Assembly (NCBI RefSeq): GCF_900114915.1
Contig: NZ_FOUS01000008.1
Coordinates: forward strand, 186,001-250,000
DNA from: Bradyrhizobium sp. Rc3b
GTDB lineage: Bacteria > Pseudomonadota > Alphaproteobacteria > Rhizobiales > Xanthobacteraceae
DNA: 64,000 bases
Direction: 5' to 3'
Under the pieces are notes generated by a model, which was not told where the DNA came from, ran no database searches, and saw only the letters and a program-made list of their open reading frames with translations. Within the stretch, counting starts at the first letter, position 1, and every line of letters begins with the position of its first letter. The translations under genes and the position numbers were made by a program. Positions 50,650 to 58,807 of the stretch are shown piece after piece.

Positions 50650-52122
50650 TCATCCCATCTGCAACCAGGGCAGCACGATCAGCAGGAGCCCGGCGAAATA
50701 GAGCAGCCCGAAGATCAGGCCAAAACCCCAGAATTGGCCCTTTCCGATATAGCCGCTGCCGAAATACATCGGCGCCGGTCCGGTCGCGTAAGGCGAGATC
50801 ACGCCCATCAGGCCGAGCGAGTACATGCAGAGCATCGCGAGTGTCGTGACCGGCAGATCGGGGATGCCCGATCCGACCGCGAGCACGACGGGCAGCACGG
50901 CGGCGGCATGCGAGGTGATGCTTGAGAAGAAATAGTGGATCCAGAAGAACAGCGCGACCAGCAGCAGCATCGCGGTCGACGGCGACAGCCCGGCAAGCGG
51001 TTTTGCGTATTCGGTCGCGAACCATTTGATGAAGCCGATCTCGTTGAGGCCGGAGGCCAGCGTCAGCAGCGATGTGAAATAGAAGAACACCTCCCAGGCG
51101 CTTTTCTCGCTGACAATGTCGGCAAACTCGATCACGCCGGTCACCAGCATCAGGGAGATCACGATGAACACGACGGTGGTGGCATTGACGAAGTTCGAGC
51201 CGAGCACGGGAATGTGGATGTCCGGGCTGGAGCCCGCGATCCACAGGAACATCGCGAGCACGATCAGGCCGAGCATGATCCACTCGTTGCGCGACATCGG
51301 GCCCATGGCGCCGAGCTCTTTCGCGGCCCATTCGGAAATCTCAGGGCTGCTTTTCACCTCCGGCCGGCACACCAGATAGCTGAGCAGCGGCACGAGCACC
51401 ATCAGCAGGATGCCGAGCGGCGCGAAGCCGAGAAACCACTGGCCCCAGCTGACCTCGACCCCGGCGGTCTTCTTGGCGATCGCCAGCGCCGCCGCGTTGG
51501 GCGCAAGCGCGGTGAAGAACAGCGAGCTCGTGACGGAGGTCGCGGCAAAGGCGGTCCACATCACATACGTGCCGATCCTGCCGGCGGTCGGCCCCGGCTC
51601 GGAGCCATAGATGCGCGGGATGTTGCTGATGATGGGATAGACGATGCCGCCGCTGCGCGCGGTGTTCGACGGCGTCGCCGGCGCGAGCAGGAAGTCGGAC
51701 ATCGCCACGGCATAGCCAAGGCCGAGCGTGTTGCGGCCAAGGCGCTGCACCAGCACCAACGCAATGCGCCGGCCAAGCTGGCTCTTGCGATAGCCGATCG
51801 AGAACACGAAGGCGCCGACGATGAGCCAGACCGTGCTCTCGGCAAAGCCCGCCAGCATCCAGCGCAGCGACTTGGTCGGATCGGGGTCGATATAGCCGGC
51901 AACGCCCGCGACCGTGAGACCGATGAAGCCGACCGCGCCCACCGGCATCGATTCCAGGATGAGCCCGGTGATGACGGCCGCGAACACGGCGAAATAGTGC
52001 CACTGATTGACGTTGAGCCCTGCAGGCACCGGCCACAGATAGATCACCAGCCACACCGCGAGCGGCGCGACCAGTTTCCAGCGAAAGCCTTTCGCCTCCG
52101 GCGCCTGCGAGCTAGCAGTCAT
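50650..52122 (-). CDS. DASS (SLC13)-family anion transporter
   Basis: 490 residues from ATG 52122 with GGGAGGG upstream. About 12 hydrophobic helices and the two substrate/sodium motifs APATPSNTARSGG (about 148-160) and SSITSHAAAVLPV (about 410-422) of the divalent anion:sodium symporter family, the CitT/2-oxoglutarate-malate translocator branch. It moves di- or tricarboxylates across the inner membrane. It follows the enoyl-CoA hydratase gene by 111 bp on the same strand. Confidence 0.93.
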   Translation of the reverse strand: MTASSQAPEAKGFRWKLVAPLAVWLVIYLWPVPAGLNVNQWHYFAVFAAVITGLILESMPVGAVGFIGLTVAGVAGYIDPDPTKSLRWMLAGFAESTVWLIVGAFVFSIGYRKSQLGRRIALVLVQRLGRNTLGLGYAVAMSDFLLAPATPSNTARSGGIVYPIISNIPRIYGSEPGPTAGRIGTYVMWTAFAATSVTSSLFFTALAPNAAALAIAKKTAGVEVSWGQWFLGFAPLGILLMVLVPLLSYLVCRPEVKSSPEISEWAAKELGAMGPMSRNEWIMLGLIVLAMFLWIAGSSPDIHIPVLGSNFVNATTVVFIVISLMLVTGVIEFADIVSEKSAWEVFFYFTSLLTLASGLNEIGFIKWFATEYAKPLAGLSPSTAMLLLVALFFWIHYFFSSITSHAAAVLPVVLAVGSGIPDLPVTTLAMLCMYSLGLMGVISPYATGPAPMYFGSGYIGKGQFWGFGLIFGLLYFAGLLLIVLPWLQMG

Positions 52123-52233
52123 GGACCCTCCCCTCGATCGTCGTTGCCTGTGCGGCCGGTGCGCCCAGCCTGCTCTTGTCCCTGCGCCGCGTATAGGGAC
52201 TGCCGGTTGTGCGATCAATGGCCGGGCATAGAT

Positions 52234-53040
52234 CTAGCGCCCCTTGAAGCGCGGCTTGCGGCGGCCCAGGAACGCCTCGACGCCCTCCTTGTGATCTTCG
52301 CTGAAGCTGGCGAGCGCGAACTGGTCGACGTCCATGTGGCTGGCGAGATCGTCCAGCGCATGCGCGAGCCGGTTGACGGTCAGCTTCGTCATCGCGACCG
52401 AGAGCGGCGGCTGCGCGGCGACCTTCCGGGCGAGATCCATGGCGGCCTCGAAGGCATGGCCGGGATCGACCACCTGCTCCACCAGGCGCCATTCATGGGC
52501 CTCATCCGCTGAGATGCGCTCATCAGCCAGGATCACCGCCTGCTTGGTGCGTGCGGGCCCCATCAGATGCAGCATGCGCGGGATGCTCTGCCAGCTCATG
52601 TTCATGCCGAGCCCGATTTCCGGCACGCGCAGATGTGCGTCGCGGCCTATGATGCGGAAGTCGAGCGCGACGGCGAGGGCCACACCGCCGCCGACGCAAA
52701 AACCCTCGATCGCCGCGATCGTGATCTGCTCCATCTCCTGCCAGGCGTGCGTCAGACGCGGCCCGAGCTTGAGGTGCCGCCGCAGCGTGCCGAGGTCCAT
52801 CTCCTTGCGCGAGTGCCCCTCGGCGTCCTTGAGGTCGAAGCCGGCGCTGAATGCGCCCGAGCTGCCGGTCAATATGACGACCGACGTCGCGGAATCGTCC
52901 TCGAAGCTGCGCGCCGCCGCGGTCAGCTGCCGCAATGCCTCGGGTGACAGTGCATTGATGCCGTCGCCCCGATCGAAGCGCACCACTGCAATCCGCCCCT
53001 CGGGCCCGAGGCCCCTTTCGATCTTAACGTAATCCGTCAC
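52234..53040 (-). CDS. enoyl-CoA hydratase/isomerase family protein
   Basis: 268 residues from GTG 53040 (GGGGAGACC upstream gives spacing 6); TTG 53043 is an alternative. Crotonase features: SGAFSAGFDLKD (oxyanion hole 1, about 62-73), IEGFCVGGGVALAVALDFRI (oxyanion hole 2, about 112-131), LRVPEIGLGMN. The acid/base residues are not of the standard two-Glu hydratase pattern (VPEIG holds one), so hydratase, isomerase or hydrolase remain possible. It acts on acyl-CoA in the cytoplasm. It is divergent from the nitrile hydratase operon. Confidence 0.88.
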   Translation of the reverse strand: MTDYVKIERGLGPEGRIAVVRFDRGDGINALSPEALRQLTAAARSFEDDSATSVVILTGSSGAFSAGFDLKDAEGHSRKEMDLGTLRRHLKLGPRLTHAWQEMEQITIAAIEGFCVGGGVALAVALDFRIIGRDAHLRVPEIGLGMNMSWQSIPRMLHLMGPARTKQAVILADERISADEAHEWRLVEQVVDPGHAFEAAMDLARKVAAQPPLSVAMTKLTVNRLAHALDDLASHMDVDQFALASFSEDHKEGVEAFLGRRKPRFKGR

Positions 53041-53161
53041 CAAGGTCTCCCCGTCTGCTCTGCCGCGATGCTAGCCTACATCCGGCCTCACGAATATGGG
53101 ACCCGGATGCGCCGCGGCGGATACTCGACAGGCCTGGGCCATTGCGCCTATCTTCGACGTC

Positions 53162-53797
53162 ATGAGCCACGATCACGACCATCACCACCGCCACGATCAC
53201 GACCATTCCGAGCTGTCGGAGACCGAGCTGCGCGTGCGCGCGCTCGAGACGATCCTGACCGAAAAAGGCTATGTCGAGCCGGCCGCGCTCGACGCCATCA
53301 TCCAGGCCTATGAGACCAAGATCGGCCCGCACAACGGCGCACGCGTCGTCGCCAAGGCCTGGACCGATCCGGCGTTCAGAAAAGCGCTGCTGGAGGACGG
53401 CTCCAAGGCGATCGGCACGCTCGGCCATGTCAGCCGCGTCGGCGATCATCTCGTCGTGGTCGAGAACACGCCCGCGCGTCACAACATGGTCGTGTGCACG
53501 CTTTGCTCATGCTACCCTTGGGAAATGCTGGGCCTCCCGCCGGTCTGGTACAAGGCGGCGCCCTACCGCTCCCGCGCGGTGAAGGATCCGCGTGGCGTGC
53601 TCGCCGATTTCGACGTCAACCTGCCGAAGGACATCGAGATCCGGGTGTGGGATTCCACCGCCGAGACGCGCTTCCTGGTGCTGCCGATGCGCCCCGCGGG
53701 CACGGAGGGCTGGAGCGAGGAGCAGCTCGCCGAGCTGGTCACGCGCGATTCCATGATCGGCACCGGCTTTCCCAAATCGCCGGGAGCGCCGTCATGA
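53162..53797 (+). CDS. nthA: nitrile hydratase alpha subunit, cobalt type
   Basis: 211 residues from ATG 53162. The metal-binding loop CTLCSC lies at 112-117; Thr in the second position is the cobalt-type signature (iron enzymes have Ser). The N-terminal 16 residues are almost all His/Asp (SHDHDHHHRHDHDH), a possible Co or Ni binding tail. With the beta subunit it hydrates nitriles to amides. It starts the operon nthA-nthB-accessory gene; each gene overlaps the next by 4 bp. Confidence 0.97.
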   Translation: MSHDHDHHHRHDHDHSELSETELRVRALETILTEKGYVEPAALDAIIQAYETKIGPHNGARVVAKAWTDPAFRKALLEDGSKAIGTLGHVSRVGDHLVVVENTPARHNMVVCTLCSCYPWEMLGLPPVWYKAAPYRSRAVKDPRGVLADFDVNLPKDIEIRVWDSTAETRFLVLPMRPAGTEGWSEEQLAELVTRDSMIGTGFPKSPGAPS

Positions 53798-54456
53798 ACG
53801 GCGTGCACGACATGGGCGGCATGGACGGTTTCGGCAAGGTCGAGCCGGAGCCGAACGAGCCGATGTTCCATGAGGAGTGGGAGTCCCGCGTACTGGCGAT
53901 GGTGCGCGCGATGGGCGCGGCCGGCGCCTTCAACATCGACACCTCGCGCTTCTATCGCGAGACGTTGCCTCCGCACGTCTATCTGTCGAGCTCCTACTAC
54001 AAGAAGTGGTTTCTCGGGCTCGAAGAGATGCTGATCGAGAAAGGCTACCTCACAAGAGAGGAGGTCGCCGCCGGCCACGCGATGCAGCCGGCAAAGGCGC
54101 TCAAGCACGGCAGGTTCGATCTCGCCAATGTCGAGCGCATGATGGTGCGCGGCAAGTTCGCCCGCCCTGCCCCGGCGCCGGCAAAATTCAACATCGGCGA
54201 TCGCGTGCGCGCCAAGAACATCCATCCGGCCACGCACACGCGGCTGCCGCGCTATGTGCGCGGCCATGTCGGCGTGGTCGAGTTGAACCATGGCTGCCAC
54301 GTGTTTCCGGATTCGGCGGCGATGGAGCTCGGCGAGAACCCGCAATGGCTTTACACGGTGGTGTTTGAGGGCCGCGATCTCTGGGGCGAGGATGGTGATC
54401 CCACCTTGAAGGTCTCGATCGACGCGTTCGAGCCCTATCTGGATCCGGCGCAATGA
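53794..54456 (+). CDS. nthB: nitrile hydratase beta subunit
   Basis: 220 residues from ATG 53794. Family stretches: MNGVHDMGGMDGFGKV at the N-terminus, SSSYYKKWFLGLEEML, FNIGDRVRAKNIHPATHTRLP and the SH3-like C-terminal part with YTVVFEGRDLWGED. It forms a heterodimer with the alpha subunit and shapes the nitrile pocket. ATGA overlaps on both sides indicate tight co-translation. Confidence 0.97.
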   Translation: MNGVHDMGGMDGFGKVEPEPNEPMFHEEWESRVLAMVRAMGAAGAFNIDTSRFYRETLPPHVYLSSSYYKKWFLGLEEMLIEKGYLTREEVAAGHAMQPAKALKHGRFDLANVERMMVRGKFARPAPAPAKFNIGDRVRAKNIHPATHTRLPRYVRGHVGVVELNHGCHVFPDSAAMELGENPQWLYTVVFEGRDLWGEDGDPTLKVSIDAFEPYLDPAQ

Positions 54457-54833
54457 GTGGTACCGCTGCTGCCGCAGCCACCGCGGCCATACCCAGCATT
54501 CCCCGCGATGACGACGGCCCGGTGTTCCGCGCGCCCTGGGAAGCGCATGCATTCGCGATGGCGTTGAGCCTGCACGAGCGCGGCGTGTTCACCTGGCCGG
54601 AATGGGCAGCCAGCCTGGCCGACGAGATCAAGCGCGCGCAGGCCGCCGGCGATCCTGATACGGGCGAGACCTACTATCTGCACTGGCTCGCCACGCTGGA
54701 GGGTCTGGTCGCACGCAAGGGTGTCGCCTCGACGGAGACGCTGCATCGCTACCGCGATGCCTGGGACCACGCGGCGGATAGGACGCCACACGGCAAGCCA
54801 ATTGAGCTTAAGCCGGAGGATTTTGCGGGGTAG
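54453..54833 (+). CDS. nitrile hydratase accessory (activator) protein
   Basis: 126 residues from ATG 54453. The segment FRAPWEAHAFAMALSLHERGVFTWPEWAASL is cut here as APWEAHAFAMALSLHERG, then TWPEWAASLADEI and YYLHWLATLEGLV; these are the signature of the beta-like activator (P14K/NhlE) family. It shuttles cobalt into the alpha subunit by self-subunit swapping. Some alpha subunits need it for incorporation. It is the third and last gene of the operon, and no amidase follows. Confidence 0.93.
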   Translation: MSGTAAAAATAAIPSIPRDDDGPVFRAPWEAHAFAMALSLHERGVFTWPEWAASLADEIKRAQAAGDPDTGETYYLHWLATLEGLVARKGVASTETLHRYRDAWDHAADRTPHGKPIELKPEDFAG

Positions 54834-54878
54834 TCAATTGGCGCAATGTTCTGTGGGCGCTGCTGCTCCATCCAGCAC

Positions 54879-54980
54879 TGTCATCACCCGCGAAGGCGGG
54901 TGATCCAGTATTCCAGAGACGCTGGAGGGATACGGAGAAGCCGCAGCGTACTGGATTCCCCGCCTTCGCGGGGAATGACA
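54879..54980. repeat. 102-bp intergenic palindromic repeat before queC
   Basis: TGTCATC..., containing hairpin TCACCCGCGAAGGCGGGTGA at the left and CCCCGCCTTCGCGGGG at the right, with GTCAT/ATGAC ends. The two halves are inverted relative to each other. This class of repeat is recalled as common in Bradyrhizobium. It lies between the convergent nitrile hydratase operon and queC. Confidence 0.75.
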
Positions 54981-54995
54981 GCGGAGATCGGAGCG

Positions 54996-55712
54996 CTATT
55001 TGCGCCCCACCACGAACTCCCGCCAGCCCTTCGCCCGCAGGCTGCATGCCGGGCATTCCCCGCACCCATAACCCCAATCATGCTGCGCGCCGCGTTCGCC
55101 GAGATAGCAGGTGTGGGAGTGCTCGCGGATCAGATCGACCAGCCCGTCGCCGCCGAGATCCTGCGCCAGCTTCCACGTCGCGGCCTTGTCGATCCACATC
55201 AACGGCGTGTGCAGCTCGAATTGTCTGGCCATGCCGAGCGACAGCGCGGCCTGCATGGCGCGGATGGTGTCGTCGCGGCAATCGGGATAGCCGGAATAAT
55301 CGGTCTCGCACATGCCGCCGACGATGTGGGTGATGCCGCGCCGGTAGGCCAGCGCCGCCGCAAAAGTCAGGAACACCAGGTTGCGGCCGGGCACGAACGT
55401 ATTCGGCAGGCCGTCGGCGCCCATCGCGATCGCGACGTCACGCGTCAGCGCGGTCTCGGACACCGCGGCCAGCGTCGGGATCGACAGCGTATGGCTCTCG
55501 CCGAGCTTCGCGGCCCAATCGGCGCGCAGCGCCTTCACCCCGTCGAACAGCCGCTCACGGCAGGCCAGCTCAATGGCATGGCGCTGGCCGTAGTCGAACC
55601 CCAGAGTCTCCACGCGCGAAAAACGGCTCAGCGCCCAGGCGAGGCAGGTCGTGGAATCCTGGCCGCCGGAAAACAGCACCAGCGCGGTTTGTGATGAAAA
55701 TGCGTCACTCAT
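54996..55712 (-). CDS. queC: 7-cyano-7-deazaguanine synthase
   Basis: 238 residues from ATG 55712; the frame is open much further right, but the QueC start MSDAFSSQTALVLFSGGQDS fits. The P-loop SGGQDST (15-21) of the ATP-pyrophosphatase fold, GFDYGQRH and the C-terminal zinc cluster with CGECPACSLRAKGW are present. It makes preQ0 for queuosine in tRNA. It is divergent from mazG over 126 bp. Confidence 0.96.
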   Translation of the reverse strand: MSDAFSSQTALVLFSGGQDSTTCLAWALSRFSRVETLGFDYGQRHAIELACRERLFDGVKALRADWAAKLGESHTLSIPTLAAVSETALTRDVAIAMGADGLPNTFVPGRNLVFLTFAAALAYRRGITHIVGGMCETDYSGYPDCRDDTIRAMQAALSLGMARQFELHTPLMWIDKAATWKLAQDLGGDGLVDLIREHSHTCYLGERGAQHDWGYGCGECPACSLRAKGWREFVVGRK

Positions 55713-55838
55713 GGCCCGCGCTTTAGCACTGCAGACGCGGCCCGCCAATCGGTGGAAATCGGCCTGTTCCGCCCCGCCGCGCTGGGAACGGCGGGCCGCT
55801 TTTGGCATAAGGTTTTGGAGCCAGGAGAGCGCCCCGCA

Positions 55839-56693
55839 ATGACCCCTTCCCGCGACATTTCCCGCCTGATCGAGATCATGGCGGCGCTGCGCACGCCGGT
55901 GACCGGCTGCCCCTGGGACCTCGAGCAGGATTTTGCGACCATCGCGCCCTACACGATCGAGGAGGCCTATGAGGTGGTCGACGCCATCACGCGGGGCGAT
56001 CTCGACGATCTCCGCGAGGAGCTCGGCGATCTGCTGTTGCAGGTCGTGTTCCACGCCCAGATGGCCTCGGAGCAGAATGCTTTTGCGTTCGGCGACGTCG
56101 TCGAAGCCATCACCCGGAAAATGATCCGGCGCCATCCCCACGTCTTCGCTGACAAGGACGGCAATCTCGCCTCCTCCCACGTCAAGGAAGTCTGGGACCG
56201 CATCAAGGCCGAGGAGAAGGCCGAGCGCGCCGCGCGCCGGCCGCCGGAGCAGGTGCCGACGCACAAATCGCTGCTGTCAGGCGTGAAGGCCGGCCAGCCC
56301 GCGCTGACGCGCGCCATGGAGCTGCAGCGCAAGGCCTCCACCGTCGGCTTCGACTGGAACGACCCGCGGGCGGTGCTGCAAAAGATCCGCGAGGAAGCCG
56401 ACGAGATCGAGGCTGCGCTCGACCGCAACGACAAGCAGGAGATTGCGGAAGAGACCGGCGACCTGATGTTCGCCCTCGTCAACCTCGCCCGCCATGTCGA
56501 CGCCGATCCGGAGGCCGCATTGCGTGCGACCAACGCAAAATTCGAGCGGCGCTTTGCCTATATCGAGCGGGCGCTGGAAGCGCAGGGCCGCACGCTGGAG
56601 CAGGCCTCGCTGGCGGAGATGGACGCGCTGTGGAATGCGGCGAAGGGTGATGAGCAATCGGCGCAGGAACGGCGCAAGGAAGCGAGCCGCTAA
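55839..56693 (+). CDS. mazG: nucleoside triphosphate pyrophosphohydrolase MazG
   Basis: 284 residues from ATG 55839 with GGAG upstream. Two MazG domains: the first with CPWDLEQDFATIAPYTIEEAYEVVDAI and ELGDLLLQVVFHAQMA (about 24-75), and the second with FDWNDPRAVLQKIREEADE and EETGDLMFALVNLARH (about 168-225). Both carry the metal-binding ExxE...ExxD pattern. It hydrolyses (deoxy)NTPs to NMPs and pyrophosphate. It ends just before a large inverted repeat. Confidence 0.95.
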   Translation: MTPSRDISRLIEIMAALRTPVTGCPWDLEQDFATIAPYTIEEAYEVVDAITRGDLDDLREELGDLLLQVVFHAQMASEQNAFAFGDVVEAITRKMIRRHPHVFADKDGNLASSHVKEVWDRIKAEEKAERAARRPPEQVPTHKSLLSGVKAGQPALTRAMELQRKASTVGFDWNDPRAVLQKIREEADEIEAALDRNDKQEIAEETGDLMFALVNLARHVDADPEAALRATNAKFERRFAYIERALEAQGRTLEQASLAEMDALWNAAKGDEQSAQERRKEASR

Positions 56694-56722
56694 TTCTGCT
56701 GTCGTCCTGGCGAAGGACAATT

Positions 56723-56823
56723 CGTAGGGTGGGCAAAGGCGCGCACTTCGCGCGCCGTGCCCACGCCTTTCAACAACGGGCAAATGGTGGGCACGGCGCT
56801 CACGCGCCTTTGCCCACCCTACG
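56723..56823. repeat. 101-bp inverted repeat between mazG and hflX
   Basis: CGTAGGGTGGGCAAAGGCGC at the left end and GCGCCTTTGCCCACCCTACG at the right end are perfect complements of 20 bp, with a second inner pair (CGTGCCCAC and GTGGGCACG). It sits between convergent mazG and hflX. It could terminate both and resembles a dispersed bradyrhizobial repeat. Confidence 0.85.
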
Positions 56824-56852
56824 AGGGCTGCGTTTGTCCGAGACGACAGCTG

Positions 56853-58235
56853 TTACGCAGGAAGGCGCGGCACCGCATCAAACCGCGACACCACGATGTC
56901 CCGCTTGGTCTCGTCCACCCGCACGGTCATATCAAAACGGCCGTCGTGCAGCTCTTTCGCCAGCACCTCGGCATTGCGGTGCAGCCAGCTGATGCCGGCG
57001 CCGTCGGCGGCGTCGATCGAGAGGTCGAGCGTGGTGCGCTTGGCTGCTAACCGCTGCTCGATCGCGGCGAGCAGCGCGTCGACGCCCTCGCCCGACACGG
57101 CGGAGACGAGCATCGCCGGATGATCCTCCGGCCTGCGTGCGGCGATGTTCAGGAGCTCTTCGCGCTGCTCGGAATCGTAGCGGTCGATCTTGTTCCAGAC
57201 CTCGATAATGCGGCCGGAATCATCGGGGTTGATGCCGAGCTGGCGCAGCACGGCGTCGACGTCGCTCTGCTGCGCCTCGGCATCTTCATGGGATATGTCG
57301 CGCACATGCAGGATGACATCGGCCTCCAGCACCTCCTCCAGCGTGGCGCGGAAGGCGGCGACGAGCTGGGTCGGCAGGTTGGAGATGAAACCGACGGTGT
57401 CCGACAGCATCGCCTTGCCGCCGTGCGGCAGGTTGAGTGCGCGCAGCGTGGGGTCGAGGGTTGCGAACAGCATGTCGGCGGCCTGCACGTCGGCACGCGT
57501 CAGGCGGTTGAACAGCGTCGACTTGCCGGCATTGGTGTAGCCGACCAGCGCGACGACGCGATATGGCACGCGCTGGCGGCCGGCACGATGCAGCCGCCGC
57601 GTCGCCTGCACCTTCTTCAACTCGCCCTCGAGCTTGGAGATGCGCTCCTGGATCAGGCGGCGGTCGGCTTCGATCTGGGTCTCGCCGGGACCGCCCATGA
57701 AACCGAAGCCGCCGCGCTGGCGCTCCAAATGGGTCCATGAGCGCACCAGGCGTGAGCGCTGGTAGTTGAGATGCGCGAGCTCGACCTGGAGCGAGCCTTC
57801 CTTGGTCTTGGCGCGGCGGCCGAAGATTTCCAGGATGAGGCCGGTGCGGTCGAGCACCTTGGCGTGCAATTCCTTCTCGAGATTACGCTGCTGGATCGGC
57901 GCCAGCGCGCAGTCCATCACCACGAGCTCGACGTCGAGGCTCTTGGCCAGCGCCGCGATCTCTTCGACCTTGCCCTTGCCGATATAGGTCGCGGGGCGGA
58001 TCTGGCTGATGGGCGCGACGATGGCGTCGGCAATAACGAGATCAATCGCACGCGCGAGGCCGGCGGCTTCATCGAGCCGGGCCTCGGCGTTGCGCTGGAT
58101 ATGAGTCTCCGATTGCGCGTCGGCACCGCCTGCGCGCACCCGCAAATAGGGGCCGATGACAAGCACCCGCCCCGTCTGCTTAGCCCCTGCCGACCGCGGA
58201 CGGTCGGCATCCCCGTCGAAATTCCGGGGTTCCAA
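56853..58235 (-). CDS. hflX: ribosome-associated GTPase HflX
   Basis: 460 residues from TTG 58235, 11 bp after the hfq stop; the start is rare but nothing better lies before the conserved N-domain. HflX features: the GGFGFMGGPGETQIE loop (175-189), P-loop GYTNAGKST (232-240), SDTVGFISNLP and the G4 motif NKID. HflX splits or rescues stalled 70S ribosomes. The C-terminal tail (about 395-460) is the extra domain typical of alphaproteobacteria. It is probably in one unit with hfq. Confidence 0.95.
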   Translation of the reverse strand: MEPRNFDGDADRPRSAGAKQTGRVLVIGPYLRVRAGGADAQSETHIQRNAEARLDEAAGLARAIDLVIADAIVAPISQIRPATYIGKGKVEEIAALAKSLDVELVVMDCALAPIQQRNLEKELHAKVLDRTGLILEIFGRRAKTKEGSLQVELAHLNYQRSRLVRSWTHLERQRGGFGFMGGPGETQIEADRRLIQERISKLEGELKKVQATRRLHRAGRQRVPYRVVALVGYTNAGKSTLFNRLTRADVQAADMLFATLDPTLRALNLPHGGKAMLSDTVGFISNLPTQLVAAFRATLEEVLEADVILHVRDISHEDAEAQQSDVDAVLRQLGINPDDSGRIIEVWNKIDRYDSEQREELLNIAARRPEDHPAMLVSAVSGEGVDALLAAIEQRLAAKRTTLDLSIDAADGAGISWLHRNAEVLAKELHDGRFDMTVRVDETKRDIVVSRFDAVPRLPA

Positions 58236-58246
58236 TCAGATCACTC

Positions 58247-58495
58247 TCAAGCCGGCTGATCCTCGCCGCCTTCGAACAACTGGATCGGCGCACCCGGCAT
58301 GATGGTCGAGATCGCATGCTTGTAGACGAGCTGCGAATGACCGTCGCGCCGAAGCAGTAGACAGAAATTGTCGAACCAGGTCACGATGCCCTGGAGCTTC
58401 ACTCCGTTGACCAGAAAGATCGTCAGTGGCGTCTTGGTTTTGCGAACGTGATTAAGGAAGGTGTCCTGTAGGTTTTGTGCGCGGTCTGCCGCCAT
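58247..58495 (-). CDS. hfq: RNA-binding protein Hfq
   Basis: 82 residues, the usual alphaproteobacterial length. Sm1 (FLVNGVKLQGIVTWFDNFCL) and Sm2 (QLVYKHAISTI) motifs are intact. It forms a hexamer that binds sRNAs and A-rich mRNA leaders. The order ntrY-ntrX-hfq-hflX is conserved in this group. A 20-codon frame with a ribosome site lies 27 bp upstream. Confidence 0.97.
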   Translation of the reverse strand: MAADRAQNLQDTFLNHVRKTKTPLTIFLVNGVKLQGIVTWFDNFCLLLRRDGHSQLVYKHAISTIMPGAPIQLFEGGEDQPA

Positions 58496-58522
58496 TGTTT
58501 TTTTCTCGCTTTGAGTTTCTTT

Positions 58523-58585
58523 TTATTGCGCCGGTTGCGGCTCTCTTTGTGAAGTTCGGAGCCTCTCCCGGTTGCCGTTCCTCAT
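58523..58585 (-). CDS. possible 20-codon upstream ORF in the hfq leader
   Basis: ATG 58585 preceded by GAGGGGGATCTC; it encodes MRNGNRERLRTSQREPQPAQ and stops 27 bp before hfq. The Arg/Gln-rich product is not like a known protein. It might be a regulatory leader peptide or chance. Confidence 0.25.
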   Translation of the reverse strand: MRNGNRERLRTSQREPQPAQ

Positions 58586-58773
58586 GAGATCCCCCTCGGA
58601 AGGAACAGCTGTGCAATTAGAGGACAGGTGGACCTATTAGGCAAGCCGCTTCACGCGGCAGCGGGCGCCGTATTGCCCCGAAAAACTACGGAAATCGATG
58701 AATTTCCTCGTTTTATTCAAAGGTGTCGCCGCAACGTCGCGGCGTTAGATCTTGTTCTGACGACGTTTTCCCA

Positions 58774-58798
58774 GTGCGAACCGGTACCCGCTTCGCAC
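58774..58798. repeat. inverted repeat after ntrX
   Basis: GTGCGAA and TTCGCAC arms around an 11-base core with GGTACC. It lies 10 bp before the end of ntrX on the hfq side (ntrX is read leftwards and ends at 58808). A wider consensus around such a palindrome is recalled as frequent in Bradyrhizobium genomes. It may terminate ntrYX or be a mobile-like element. Confidence 0.55.
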
Positions 58799-58807
58799 CA
58801 GCACGCG

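Larger units (their letters stand above)
58496..58807. other. intergenic region between ntrX and hfq
   Basis: 312 bp, probably the hfq promoter and leader. It holds an inverted repeat at 58774-58798 and a short minus-strand frame at 58523-58585. The short leader near hfq is A-rich. Confidence 0.6.
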
